DNA of 6,631 nt from Anaerolineales bacterium (GTDB lineage Bacteria; Chloroflexota; Anaerolineae; 4572-78; NAK82). Below, piece by piece: positions 1 through 6,319 of the stretch. The notes below the pieces were generated by a model. It had not been told where the DNA came from and did not search any database. It worked only from the letters and a program-made list of their open reading frames with translations. Where the stretch lies: contig JAHELX010000345.1 in NCBI GenBank assembly GCA_024643945.1, positions 1 through 6,631 on the forward strand, given 5' to 3'. Position numbers and translations under genes: made by a program. The first letter of the stretch is position 1; each line of letters begins with the position of its first letter.

Positions 1-698
1 TGACCATCGAGCTGCAGCCTGGCGAGGTCATCTACTCCGAGTCGGGCGGTATGAGCTGGATGAGCGGTAACGTGGAGATGAAAACCCACTCTGGTGGTGG
101 GCTGGGCAAGATGTTCAGGCGGGCTCTGTCTGGCGAGTCGCTTTTTATCACCGATTTCTACATGAACAACGGATCTGGGGTAGTGGCCTTTGCCAGTGAG
201 TTTCCCGGTAAGATCATCCCCTTCGATTTGGGGCCAGGCGAGAGTCTCATCATTCAGAAAGACGCCTTTATGTGCGCCGAGAAGTCGGTAGACCTGGATT
301 TGCATTTCCGCAAGCGTTTGGGGACCGGCCTCTTCGGCGGCGAGGGCTTTATTATGCAGAAGGTCACCGGGCCAGGCCTGGTCTTCGCCGAGGTGGATGG
401 CGAGGTGGTCGAATACGACTTGAGCCCGGGACAAGTGCTCAAAGTGGATACCGGCCACCTGGCGATGATGCAGGCCAGCGTAGACTTCGACGTGACGCTG
501 GTTAAGGGCATCGGCAATATCCTGCTGGGCGGTGAGGGGCTGTTCTTGGGAACGCTGCGCGGGCCCGGCAAGGTGTGGCTGCAAACCATGCCGATGAGCA
601 AGCTGGCGGCCAAAATGGCCCAGTTTATGCCCCAGGTAGGGGGTAAGGGTTCCAGCGGCGGAATGAATATTAACGTCGGAGATTTGCTGGGTGGATAG
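1..698 (+). CDS. AIM24 / TIGR00266 family protein, 5' end outside the window
   Basis: The reading frame is open from the first full codon at base 3 to the TAG at 696-698, giving 231 visible residues; the N-terminus lies to the left of the window. An internal ATG at 51 exists, but the frame upstream of it ([16 protein letters not shown]) is typical family sequence, so 51 is not the start. Family hallmarks are the PGE turn, 'NVEMKT', '[18 protein letters not shown]', '[11 protein letters not shown]' and two related blocks, '[17 protein letters not shown]' and '[19 protein letters not shown]', as expected for an all-beta, internally repeated fold. The tail is glycine-rich ([19 protein letters not shown]). 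The bacterial members have no firmly established biochemical role; the name comes from a yeast mitochondrial protein. No signal peptide can be judged because the start is missing. A small membrane-protein gene follows 64 bases later on the same strand and may be co-transcribed. The family call is from recognition of the sequence pattern, not from a search. Confidence 0.88.
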   Translation, partial: TIELQPGEVIYSESGGMSWMSGNVEMKTHSGGGLGKMFRRALSGESLFITDFYMNNGSGVVAFASEFPGKIIPFDLGPGESLIIQKDAFMCAEKSVDLDLHFRKRLGTGLFGGEGFIMQKVTGPGLVFAEVDGEVVEYDLSPGQVLKVDTGHLAMMQASVDFDVTLVKGIGNILLGGEGLFLGTLRGPGKVWLQTMPMSKLAAKMAQFMPQVGGKGSSGGMNINVGDLLGG

Positions 699-724
699 TA
701 CTACAGCAGGGACCATAGGTGCGC

Positions 725-738
725 CCGCCGCCCGGCGG
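725..738 (+). other. Small GC-rich hairpin before the SD of the 763 gene
   Basis: CCGCC (725-729) and GGCGG (734-738) form a 5-bp stem with loop GCCC in the gap between the AIM24-like gene and the small membrane gene. No U-tract follows, so it is not a classical terminator. It ends 11 bases before the SD at 750-756 and could affect mRNA stability or translation, but a chance stem in GC-rich DNA is equally possible. Confidence 0.3.
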
Positions 739-762
739 ATAGACCGGTGAAGGAGGGGCCGA

Positions 763-951
763 ATGGAGTTGTTAGGTGGTGGTCTGCTGACAGCCATCCT
801 CTGCCTGGTGGGGCTGCTCGCGTTAGGTGTGTTAATAGGCCTGGGCATCCTGCTGCTGAAATTGGGGGTCATCGGCTCTTATTGGCTGAAGGGTGAAGAG
901 CCTGATGACGAGACAGGCGACTATCGGCTGGACGAGAGTCACGGGGCATAA
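763..951 (+). CDS. Small single-pass membrane protein, function unknown
   Basis: The frame codes for 62 residues and has a strong SD, AAGGAGG at 750-756, six bases before the ATG, which fixes the start. Residues 1-38 are almost entirely hydrophobic (MELLGGGLLTAILCLVG, then LLALGVLIGLGILLLKLGVIG), enough for one long or two tightly packed membrane helices. The last 20 or so residues are acidic and polar (GEEPDDETGDYRLDESHGA). No enzyme motif or known domain is visible. The double stop TAATAG ends the gene. It lies 64 bases downstream of the AIM24-like gene on the same strand, so co-transcription is plausible. The good SD, the GC-rich third codon positions and the membrane-plus-acidic-tail design argue that it is real. 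I cannot assign a function. Confidence 0.72.
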   Translation: MELLGGGLLTAILCLVGLLALGVLIGLGILLLKLGVIGSYWLKGEEPDDETGDYRLDESHGA

Positions 952-953
952 TA

Positions 954-1118
954 GAGGGTCTCGTCAGCAAAGCGCATACCTATGATTATCTTTTCTGCGC
1001 ACAAGAGGCCGGACTGGGTGTGTGCGAGGGCACGCGGGACGACCCCGGCGGGGACCCGCTGCGAGCGCCCTACGGAAGCGGCTACAGTGACATCGAATAC
1101 ATCCGCGTGGATGCGTAG
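954..1118 (+). pseudogene. Start-less coding-like remnant (C-terminal fragment)
   Basis: Reading codons from 954 gives about 54 residues to the TAG at 1116-1118, including 'SKAHTYDYLFCAQEAGLGVC' and ending 'APYGSGYSDIEYIRVDA'. The composition is protein-like, and third codon positions favour G/C as in the neighbouring genes. The open frame extends back to 909 but overlaps the tail of the 763 gene in another frame and contains no ATG; the only standard alternative start inside is GTG at 1020, which has no SD and would leave 33 residues. The best reading is the surviving 3' end of a decayed gene. It could also be a natural -1 frame extension of the 763 gene, but no slippery heptamer is seen near the TAATAG. 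I do not recognise the family. It converges with ssrA on the opposite strand. Confidence 0.35.
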
Positions 1119-1130
1119 CCTCAGACCATA

Positions 1131-1166
1131 CAAAAACGGCAGAGGGGTGTGAAACCCGCTGCCGTT
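1131..1166 (-). terminator. Intrinsic terminator of ssrA
   Basis: On the minus strand AACGGCAG (1166-1159) pairs with CTGCCGTT (1142-1135), with additional GGG/CCC pairing possible inside, and is followed directly by a U-tract (GTTTTTG, 1136-1131 region). It starts 12 bases after the CCA end of the tmRNA, the right place for the ssrA terminator. In the plus direction the stem is followed only by CCCTTTGATC, so it would be weak for the opposite strand. Confidence 0.85.
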
Positions 1167-1178
1167 CCCTTTGATCTT

Positions 1179-1598
1179 TGGTGGAGATGCCGGGAATCGA
1201 ACCCGGGTCCAGAAAAGTTCAGCACGAACCTCTACAAGCTTAGTCGGCGCCAGAGTTCTCGCCCACCACCTCATCCGCCGACCGAGTCGGCGGCGGGCCA
1301 ACCGATGGCGGGGCTCTCACCCCCTTTGACGCGCGGTATCGGTGTCGACGCGCCGCACTCCGATGTTGGCGTCGCCCGGTCGCCACCCCTCGGAGCCGGG
1401 TGACGGCGGACGTGACCGCTAATTAGCGGTCATGCATGCTCCTAAGCTAGCTTACGCAGCGAGCGGAAGCGCGCTGTAGGAACGTGCGTTGAAAGCAGGA
1501 ACTTTCTCGGCACTTATAGTTGTTGCCCGATTTAACGAGGTCAGGCTTCTCGGCTTGCAGTCCGTACCTACCCTCCCCTGTCGAAACCTGTCATCCCC
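1179..1598 (-). ncRNA. ssrA: Transfer-messenger RNA (tmRNA), one-piece
   Basis: tmRNA rescues stalled ribosomes with SmpB, acting first as an alanyl-tRNA and then as an mRNA for a degradation tag. The 5' end GGGGATG (1598-1592) pairs with CATCTCC (1189-1183) to form the 7-bp acceptor stem, including one G-U pair; the discriminator A and an encoded CCA (1181-1179) follow. The conserved 5' block GGTTTCGACAGG, the T-arm block GGGTTCGATTCCC and the block GACTAAGCTTGTAGA before the 3' domain are all present. The tag frame is at 1511-1452. After it comes a perfect 20-base palindrome (1413-1432, loop AATT) and a GC-rich hairpin around CCGCCGAC/GTCGGCGG, fitting the pseudoknot domain. Length is 420 nt, at the long end for one-piece tmRNA. 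Both ends lie on one contiguous strand, so this is not the permuted two-piece form. A strong promoter and a terminator frame it. Confidence 0.97.
1452..1511 (-). other. ssrA: tmRNA tag-peptide reading frame
   Basis: Resume codon GCC lies at 1511-1509 and the stop TAA at 1454-1452. The frame reads AEKVPAFNARSYSALPLAA, 19 residues. The stretch just before it (AACTATAAGT) resembles the A-rich and U-containing resume signal of other tmRNAs, and the hydrophobic LAA end is the standard recognition tail for ClpXP-type proteases. The resume codon is inferred by analogy with the Escherichia coli spacing and could be off by a codon; the C-terminal half of the tag is unambiguous. Confidence 0.88.
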
Positions 1599-1610
1599 AT
1601 TTACACCTAA

Positions 1611-1639
1611 ACTATAGCACGCATGTTTCATTTTGTCAA
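1611..1639 (-). promoter_or_regulatory. Sigma-70 type promoter of ssrA
   Basis: On the minus strand the -35 box TTGACA (1639-1634) is a perfect consensus match, and the -10 box TATAGT (1616-1611) follows after a 17-bp spacer. The -10 ends 12 bases before the mature tmRNA 5' end at 1598, leaving a short leader for RNase P to remove. The simple repeat begins only about 7 bases upstream of the -35. Confidence 0.9.
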
Positions 1640-1645
1640 GTTTTC

Positions 1646-1776
1646 ATCCACCAATCCACCAATCTACCAATCCACCAATTTACCAATCTACCAATCCTCA
1701 ATCTACCAATCCCCAATCCCCAATCCCCAATGTACCAATCTACCAATCCCCAATTCACCAATCTCCAACCTCCAAT
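1646..1776. repeat. CCAATC simple tandem repeat of mixed 7- and 8-nt period
   Basis: On the plus strand CAAT recurs at 1652, 1660, 1668, 1676, 1684, 1692, 1699, 1707, 1714, 1721, 1728, 1736, 1744, 1751, 1759 and 1773, with a CAAC at 1766. That is 17 units spaced 8 or 7 bases apart, built from CCAATCTA/CCAATCCA (8) and CCAATCC (7) versions. The left part is purely 8-nt, the middle is purely 7-nt and the right end mixes both. The array fills the space between the ssrA promoter and ilvD and overlaps the last codons of ilvD. Slipped-strand expansion is the likely origin. Frames that cross it on the plus strand (rich in Pro, Asn, Thr) are not genes. Confidence 0.93.
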
Positions 1777-3431
1777 ACCGCCCCTTTGCTGGCGCTGGTG
1801 GCCATTTTGGCATACCGGGCCAGCCAGCCGGTGAGGTGACCATTTGGCCGGGGTTGCCACGCCGCCCGTCGTCGGGCCAATTCGGCTTCGGAGAGATCTA
1901 CATTCAGCGTGCCGGCGGGGATGTCAATGGTGATGAGGTCGCCGGTTTGCAGCAAGCCGATGGGGCCCCCTTCGGCCGCCTCGGGGCTGACGTGTCCGAT
2001 GCACGCGCCGCGTGTGCCGCCGGAGAACCGCCCGTCGGTGATGAGCGCCACCGACGATTCCAGTCCCATGCCGGTGATGTTGCTGGTAGGTGCCAGCATC
2101 TCCTGCATGCCCGGCCCGCCCTTGGGCCCCTCGTTGCGGATAATGACCACTTCGCCCGGCTGGACCTCACCGCTGAGAATGCCAGCGTTGGCTTCGTCGT
2201 GGCTTTCGTAGACGCGGGCCGGGCCGCGATGGCGCAGCATCTCAGGCAGCACGCCGGCCGTTTTGACCACGGCTCCCTCCGGGGCCAGGTTACCGAACAA
2301 AATGCTCAGGCCGCCCGTCTCGCTATATGGGTTGTCGAGGGTGCGGATGCAGTCAGGGTCTTGAGTGTCACAGCCGGCGATGTTCTCGCCCAAAGTTTTG
2401 CCCGTGGCAGTCACCTGGTCCAGGTGCAACGCCCCCGGTTTTTTGCTCAGCTCCCACAAAATGGCGCTGATACCCCCTGCCCGGTCCACGTCCTCCATAT
2501 GATAAGGCGACGAGGGACTGACTTTGCACAGGTTGGGCACCCGGGCACTGACCTGGTTGAGGCGCGACACGGGGTAATCAACCCCGGCCTCGCGCGCCAG
2601 CGCGATGGTGTGCAAAACGGTGTTGGTGCTGCCGCCCATGGCCATGTCCAGGGCAAAGGCGTTGTCAATCGCCTTGGGGGTGATGATGTCCAGCGGCTTC
2701 AGGCCCATTTCGACCAGGGTCATCAACTGGCGAGCAGCGGCGCGGGCCAGTGCCTCGCGCCGGGGATCGACGGCCAGGATGCTGCCATTGCCAGGTAAAG
2801 CCATCCCCAGCGCTTCGCACAGGCAGTTCATACTGTTGGCGGTGAAGAGCCCCGAACACGACCCACACGTCGGGCAACCAAAATCCTCTAGTTCCTTGAG
2901 TTGCATTTCAGAGATAGTTCCTGCCTGATAGGCACCAACTCCCTGGAAGACGCTGATCAGGTCCACCGTTTGGCCGTCGGGCGTATGGCCAGCGGCCATC
3001 GGCCCGCCGCTTATGAAAATGGTCGGGATGTTGCAACGAACAGCGGCCATCAGCATGCCGGGCACAATCTTATCGCAGTTGGGAATGCAGATCAGGCCAT
3101 CGAACCAGTGTGCCTTGACCATAGTCTCTACACTGTCGGCGATGAGTTCGCGGCTGGGCAGACTGTATTTCATGCCGACGTGTCCCATCGCAATGCCGTC
3201 GTCCACACCGATGGTGTTGAACATAAAGGGCACACCGCCCGCCTCGCGCACCGCCTGGCGCACGACCTCGCCAAACTGGTTCAGGTGAACGTGGCCGGGG
3301 ATGATGTCTACGTAACTGTTGGCAATGGCGATAAAGGGCTTGCCCATATCCTCGTCGGTAACCCCTGTGGCTTTGAGCAGGCTGCGGTGGGGCGCGCGCT
3401 CAAAGCCCTTCTTGATCATATCACTGCGCAT
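1755..3431 (-). CDS. ilvD: Dihydroxy-acid dehydratase IlvD
   Basis: IlvD removes water from 2,3-dihydroxy-isovalerate and 2,3-dihydroxy-3-methylvalerate to give the 2-keto acids for valine/leucine and isoleucine; it is a cytosolic Fe-S enzyme. The 558-residue length is normal. The sequence closely follows the Bacillus subtilis type from residue 1 ([19 protein letters not shown]). Visible signatures are [10 protein letters not shown] (75-84), the ligand Cys119 with Lys121 in [13 protein letters not shown] with Cys192 (186-194), [21 protein letters not shown], and GRFSGGTRG with catalytic Ser470. Position 46-48 reads PGH where three-cysteine [2Fe-2S] homologues have PCN, so an oxygen-sensitive cluster as in the E. 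coli enzyme is an inference. SD GGAGG (3440-3436) is four bases before the ATG. The last residues (VGDW) and the stop are encoded by repeat-like DNA. ilvD is separated from leuB by an opposite-strand gene, so it likely has its own promoter. Confidence 0.97.
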   Translation of the reverse strand: MRSDMIKKGFERAPHRSLLKATGVTDEDMGKPFIAIANSYVDIIPGHVHLNQFGEVVRQAVREAGGVPFMFNTIGVDDGIAMGHVGMKYSLPSRELIADSVETMVKAHWFDGLICIPNCDKIVPGMLMAAVRCNIPTIFISGGPMAAGHTPDGQTVDLISVFQGVGAYQAGTISEMQLKELEDFGCPTCGSCSGLFTANSMNCLCEALGMALPGNGSILAVDPRREALARAAARQLMTLVEMGLKPLDIITPKAIDNAFALDMAMGGSTNTVLHTIALAREAGVDYPVSRLNQVSARVPNLCKVSPSSPYHMEDVDRAGGISAILWELSKKPGALHLDQVTATGKTLGENIAGCDTQDPDCIRTLDNPYSETGGLSILFGNLAPEGAVVKTAGVLPEMLRHRGPARVYESHDEANAGILSGEVQPGEVVIIRNEGPKGGPGMQEMLAPTSNITGMGLESSVALITDGRFSGGTRGACIGHVSPEAAEGGPIGLLQTGDLITIDIPAGTLNVDLSEAELARRRAAWQPRPNGHLTGWLARYAKMATSASKGAVLEVGDW

Positions 3432-3480
3432 AGTACCTCCAAACTTTTACGATAAATTTACACACAATCTGACGGTTTTC

Positions 3481-3489
3481 TGGTATGAT
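3481..3489 (+). promoter_or_regulatory. Candidate extended -10 promoter for the 3608 gene
   Basis: TGGTATGAT matches the extended -10 pattern TGnTATAAT with one change. No good -35 is found at 16-18 bp; TTTACA at 3457-3462 is too far at 21 bp, but extended -10 promoters tolerate this. It would start a transcript near 3496, about 110 bases before the small gene, and it diverges from ilvD. The ATG at 3485 lies inside this box, an argument against the longer version of that gene. Confidence 0.4.
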
Positions 3490-3564
3490 AGAGATGGCTC
3501 TAGTATGGACGTTTCACTACTTCTTTATCATCTTATGCCTGGTTTACAGTCAGTCTTTCAGTAA

Positions 3565-3593
3565 CCGGCGCCGGCTTCTTAGGCGAGCGCCGG
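3565..3593 (+). promoter_or_regulatory. Leader hairpin next to the SD of the 3608 gene
   Basis: CCGGCGC (3565-3571) pairs with GCGCCGG (3587-3593) around a 15-nt loop. The left arm is also part of a 10-base palindrome, CCGGCGCCGG (3565-3574), so two foldings compete. The stem ends where the purine-rich SD (GGAGGAGGGGGGAA, 3592-3605) begins and would overlap its first bases. Control of translation is possible but unproven. Confidence 0.4.
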
Positions 3594-3607
3594 AGGAGGG
3601 GGGAACT

Positions 3608-3799
3608 ATGCAACGCCCGACGTTCGTCAGTGTACCGGTGGCTCGAGCGGTAGCCCTGTCGCTGCCGCCTATGTATGCCTGGCCAACGCCCGTGAAACGC
3701 GCCATCTTTGGCTTGTGTGTCGTCTTTTGCATCAGTGCCTACATAGCTATGGCGGCAGGGATCGTTGGTCTGGCCACGCTGGCTCTGAAATTCCTGTAA
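3608..3799 (+). CDS. Small membrane protein, function unknown
   Basis: The frame codes for 63 residues from the ATG at 3608. I chose this start over the in-frame ATG at 3485 because the long SD run GGAGGAGGGGGG ends four bases before it, while 3485 lies in a probable -10 box and has no SD. The first 30 residues are polar with scattered prolines and basic residues (MQRPTFVSVPVARAV, PPMYAWPTPVKR). The rest is one hydrophobic stretch of about 32 residues (AIFGLCVVFCISAYIAMAAG, then IVGLATLALKFL), which gives one long membrane helix or a tight hairpin. No known domain is visible. It lies alone on the plus strand between ilvD and leuB and is followed by a strong terminator at 3887-3918, so it forms a monocistronic unit. 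Possible but untested roles are a small membrane regulator or a lineage-specific orphan. Confidence 0.62.
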   Translation: MQRPTFVSVPVARAVALSLPPMYAWPTPVKRAIFGLCVVFCISAYIAMAAGIVGLATLALKFL

Positions 3800-3886
3800 G
3801 TTAGCTTGAGTTATCCTCGTTATCCCAGTCGTTAGCCGCATTTTTTGGTAGGATCATCTTGCGGCACGACCTCATTATTTGTTGTT

Positions 3887-3918
3887 GGGGGCTGCGCGAT
3901 CGCAGCCCCCAGTTTTTT
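3887..3918 (+). terminator. Strong intrinsic terminator of the 3608 gene
   Basis: GGGGGCTGCG (3887-3896) and CGCAGCCCCC (3901-3910) are a perfect 10-bp stem with loop CGAT, followed by AG and six Ts (3913-3918). It ends the small plus-strand gene. leuB, on the opposite strand, stops nine bases away, so the same stem also lies just past leuB; in that direction it is followed by AACAACAAATAAT without a U-tract and would be weaker. Confidence 0.92.
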
Positions 3919-3926
3919 GTGAGAGC

Positions 3927-5000
3927 TTACGCCAGTGCAGCCACAACCAGGGCGCCCATGGCCTGGGTGCTCAGCGTCGGCTGGTCAGGACCAGCCAGGT
4001 CGGCGGTGCGGTGGCCGGCCGCCAGTACCGTCTCTACCGCCCCTTCGACAGCAGCCGCTTCGTCGGGCAGTCCCAGGCTGGAGCGCAGCAACATAGCCAC
4101 GCTGAGGATGGTCGCCAGCGGGTTGGCGATTCCTTTACCGGCGATGTCGGGTGCGGAGCCGTGAATCGGCTCGTATAGACCTGGTGGGTCGCTTCCCAAT
4201 GAGGCCGAAGGCAGCATCCCCAGCGAACCGGCCAGCATAGACGCCTCGTCGGACAGGATGTCGCCAAACATATTCTCGGTGGCGATCACATCAAAGTCGG
4301 CCGGATGACGGATCAGGTGCATGGCACAGGCATCTACCAGCCGGTCTTCGCAGGCCACGTCAGGGTAGTCGCGGGCGACCTCGTGGGCCACCTCGCGCCA
4401 TAGCCGGGAGGAGGCCAGCACGTTGGCCTTGTCCACAGAGGTGAGCTTTTTGCGCCGTGCGCGTGCCAACTCAAAAGCCACGCGCACGAGCCGCTCGATT
4501 TCGGCTTCAGTGTAGCGCAGGGTGTCCACGGCGGCGCGGCCACCCTCGTCGTCGCAGCGGCCTTGCGGCCGGCCGAAATAGAGCCCACCGGTCAGTTCGC
4601 GCACGATGACCAGGTCTACCCCGGCCACTACCTCGGGTTTGAGCGGGCTGGCGCTGGCCAGCGCCGGGGCGACTTTCACCGGCCGCAGGTTGGCGAACAG
4701 CTTCAGCTCTTTTCGCAGCCTCAAGAGTCCCTGCTCCGGTCGGACTGGAGCGCGCGGGTCGCTCCACTTCGGGCCGCCGACGGCCCCCAACAGCACCGCG
4801 TCGCTGGCGTGGCAGGCGGCCAACGATTCATCGGGCAGGGGATCCCCTGTCTCGTCAATGGCGATCCCGCCAATCAGCGCCTCAGTAAAGGTGAAGGTGT
4901 GGCCGAATTGAGCGGCTACGGCTTCCAGAATTTTCCGGCCTTCGGCCACCACTTCGGGGCCGATGCCGTCGCCGGGGAGGAGGGTGATGGTTGCGTACAT
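3927..5000 (-). CDS. leuB: 3-isopropylmalate dehydrogenase LeuB
   Basis: LeuB oxidises and decarboxylates 3-isopropylmalate with NAD+ to 2-ketoisocaproate, the step before the final transamination in leucine synthesis. It is a cytosolic, normally dimeric enzyme. The 357 residues match the family length. The start [18 protein letters not shown] is standard. Substrate-binding arginines are visible in GLLRLRKEL (R94/R96), NLRP (R106) and RELTGG (R134). Tyr141 and Lys191 (in SVDKANVL) are the expected catalytic pair, and Asp223, Asp247 and Asp251 (in [10 protein letters not shown]) bind the divalent metal. [15 protein letters not shown] (280-294) forms the cofactor pocket. SD AAGGAG (5011-5006) lies five bases before the ATG. 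The RLRKEL helix favours LeuB over isocitrate or tartrate dehydrogenase. No leuA, leuC or leuD is in the window. Confidence 0.96.
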   Translation of the reverse strand: MYATITLLPGDGIGPEVVAEGRKILEAVAAQFGHTFTFTEALIGGIAIDETGDPLPDESLAACHASDAVLLGAVGGPKWSDPRAPVRPEQGLLRLRKELKLFANLRPVKVAPALASASPLKPEVVAGVDLVIVRELTGGLYFGRPQGRCDDEGGRAAVDTLRYTEAEIERLVRVAFELARARRKKLTSVDKANVLASSRLWREVAHEVARDYPDVACEDRLVDACAMHLIRHPADFDVIATENMFGDILSDEASMLAGSLGMLPSASLGSDPPGLYEPIHGSAPDIAGKGIANPLATILSVAMLLRSSLGLPDEAAAVEGAVETVLAAGHRTADLAGPDQPTLSTQAMGALVVAALA

Positions 5001-5149
5001 ACGGGCTCCTTACCTCTTTGTACCTAAAAGGTGTCCTTACAGGTTCATCACCTTGTTGAAACGTTGCAATAGAACTGCCAGCCAAAGGTTAAGTTATCAA
5101 CTTCGATCATCTCAGCTCAAGCCGCCATGCTTTTCTAGCCGGCTTCCGA

Positions 5150-5677
5150 TTACTGTCCGCTGTGCACGGCATGGTCAGCGAAATAGGGTTGCCAGGGACC
5201 ACACCCCTGGATAAAGGGCTGCATCAGGGCACGTTCTGCCTGAACCGTATGCATCAGGTCGTGGGCAGCCCACTCGTGGATCAGCTCTCCTAAGGTGACC
5301 GGCCCTAGCTCGGCGTGGCGAGCCCGCCGCCCCAAATCAGCCGGCGTAATCCGAGTCAGCATCGCTAAACTCGTCGTACGTAAACCTGAGAATTCGGCCG
5401 CCAGCTCACCAGGCGCCGGCGAAGCATTGGGCCTGGTTCCTTGAGTATCTGGATCGAACGCCGGGAAATCCTGGCCGGCGAGGAGGGCCTGGAGGCGGAC
5501 GGGAAAAACCCAACGTTCGGCGTCCACCAGGTGCTGCAAGCATTCCAGGGCAGACCACTCCCTGGGTGCGGGCGGTCGGGACAGCAGGTTTACGGGAAGA
5601 GTTTCTGTAAGCGTGAGCCATCGCGAGGGGGTTGCTGTCAGCACCCCCTGTACCCAATTAAGTATGTCATCCTTCAT
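5150..5677 (-). CDS. DinB-superfamily metal-dependent protein
   Basis: This 175-residue protein fits the DinB/YfiT-like four-helix bundle family (DinB_2 type). The family holds a divalent metal with three histidines; here His49 in WSALECLQHLVDAE and His139/His143 in IHEWAAHDLMHTVQ fit that triad, with His134 nearby. The conserved tryptophan block (EWSALE, 40-45) and the 'G-VTLGELI-EW--HD--H' motif are both present. Some relatives are thiol-dependent transferases (bacillithiol or mycothiol type) and others are of unknown function, so the substrate is open. Start: ATG at 5677 with SD GAGG (5687-5684) seven bases upstream. It lies 149 bases upstream of leuB on the same strand, with no overlap and with leuB having its own SD, so a functional link to leucine synthesis is not suggested. 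Confidence 0.85.
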   Translation of the reverse strand: MKDDILNWVQGVLTATPSRWLTLTETLPVNLLSRPPAPREWSALECLQHLVDAERWVFPVRLQALLAGQDFPAFDPDTQGTRPNASPAPGELAAEFSGLRTTSLAMLTRITPADLGRRARHAELGPVTLGELIHEWAAHDLMHTVQAERALMQPFIQGCGPWQPYFADHAVHSGQ

Positions 5678-5732
5678 CTTTTACCTCACAGCTACATTTG
5701 AGCTCTCGGTGTACAGAATGGCGGCCTAAGGC

Positions 5733-5825
5733 CAAGGATAACCCGCCGGAATGGGCGGCGGGCAAGCCGCTCTAATAATTGACAATTGGTTTCCGCCGCC
5801 CATTCCGATCGGGTTTATCAGCTTG
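5733..5825. repeat. Long imperfect palindrome after the DUF4259 gene
   Basis: Core arms CGGAATGGGCGGCGG (5747-5761) and CCGCCGCCCATTCCG (5793-5807) are a perfect 15-bp inverted repeat. Pairing continues outward: GATAACCCG (5737-5745) with CGGGTTTATC (5810-5819, one extra T), and CAAG (5733-5736) with CTTG (5822-5825). The apical 31 nt hold a nested AATTG-A-CAATT. Extra unpaired bases (AT against C, T, AG) all favour the right arm. The structure begins immediately next to the DUF4259 stop codon (5828-5826). Neither side has a real U-tract (TTTATC, or TTATCC), so it is not a textbook terminator, although a hairpin this stable may stop transcription or protect the mRNA 3' end. Other candidates are a palindromic intergenic repeat or an attC-like recombination site. 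Confidence 0.8.
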
Positions 5826-6233
5826 TTATGCCACAACGCGCGACCGCAAATTCTCGACGGCATTGCGCCATTCAGTGGGATCTCCTTCTTCCCATAACTC
5901 GAGCAATTCAGAAGGAGCGGTGAGAACACGGTCAATGACAGCAACAGCGCTTCGAACAAAGTCGCCTGGCGGTGTGATGCCATGTGTCTCGACCCATTTG
6001 TCGATGGTTTCAGTGTACGGGTTGCGAACGCCCCAATTGCCCTTGAGACGTGCGACGACTTCGCAAGCGGCCAGGCCTTCGCACGCATCGTCTGAATCAA
6101 GGTACTCTTCGCCGACGGCCAGTACGCGGGCAAGCGTTTCGCGAACAAGGCTAAGGTCATCCACTTCGTTTAACCCGTACGACCAATCGCAGGCGGTATC
6201 GTTGTCAAACGTATCGGCACCCCAAGCTCCCAT
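5826..6233 (-). CDS. DUF4259 domain protein
   Basis: The frame codes for 135 residues and begins MGAWGADTFDNDTACDWSYGL, the characteristic opening of DUF4259 proteins ('MGAWG--FDND-A-DW'). The rest is acidic and mainly helical, with 'LDSDDACEGLAACEVVARL' and 'NPYTETIDKWVETHG' in the middle and 'LLELWEEGDPTEWRNAVENL' near the end, as in that family. The whole protein is the domain, with no signal peptide or membrane segment. Function is unknown; the family is widespread as short stand-alone cytosolic proteins. SD AAGGAG (6248-6243) lies nine bases before the ATG, which supports the start. The gene is flanked upstream by the YbaK-like gene (86-base gap) and downstream by a large palindrome, so it looks like a self-contained unit. 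Confidence 0.85.
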   Translation of the reverse strand: MGAWGADTFDNDTACDWSYGLNEVDDLSLVRETLARVLAVGEEYLDSDDACEGLAACEVVARLKGNWGVRNPYTETIDKWVETHGITPPGDFVRSAVAVIDRVLTAPSELLELWEEGDPTEWRNAVENLRSRVVA

Positions 6234-6319
6234 GGTCGGCTACTCCTTTATCTGTGGCCTAACTGCTAGACGGACACCTCCGGCCTAATCCCCCACCCTT
6301 TAGACGGATCATAAGAGAC

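Noticed and set aside
1179..1190. ssrA 3' end as an integration (att) site of a mobile element
   Set aside because: No integrase, no second copy of the tmRNA 3' end and no phage or plasmid genes are seen in the window.
939..1301. Minus-strand open frame of 120 codons
   Set aside because: It overlaps the 3' third of the tmRNA, including the T-arm, and its terminator, so it is not protein-coding.
1623..2798. Long plus-strand open frame of 391 codons across the repeat and ilvD
   Set aside because: It is the antisense shadow of ilvD; its N-terminal part is just the translated CCAAT repeat, and it has no SD or family resemblance.
3896..3903. GCGATCGC, the HIP1 octamer abundant in many cyanobacteria
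   Set aside because: There is a single copy, and it is the tip of a terminator stem; one occurrence has no value as a lineage marker.
5026..5054. Possible attenuator hairpin in the leuB leader (AAGGTG/CACCTT then two more Ts on the minus strand)
   Set aside because: The stem is only 6 bp with a 15-nt loop and four Ts in total, and there is no leucine-rich leader peptide or T-box motif nearby.
5052..5114. Short minus-strand frame starting MIEVDNLTFGW, like the start of an ABC transporter ATPase
   Set aside because: It stops after 20 codons, has no good SD and no Walker motif follows in any frame; the resemblance is limited to a few residues.
6267..6308. Two direct copies of TAGACGGA, 34 bases apart, between the YbaK-like and DUF4259 genes
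   Set aside because: Eight-base matches at this distance are weak evidence; they form no palindrome or target-site duplication around an element.
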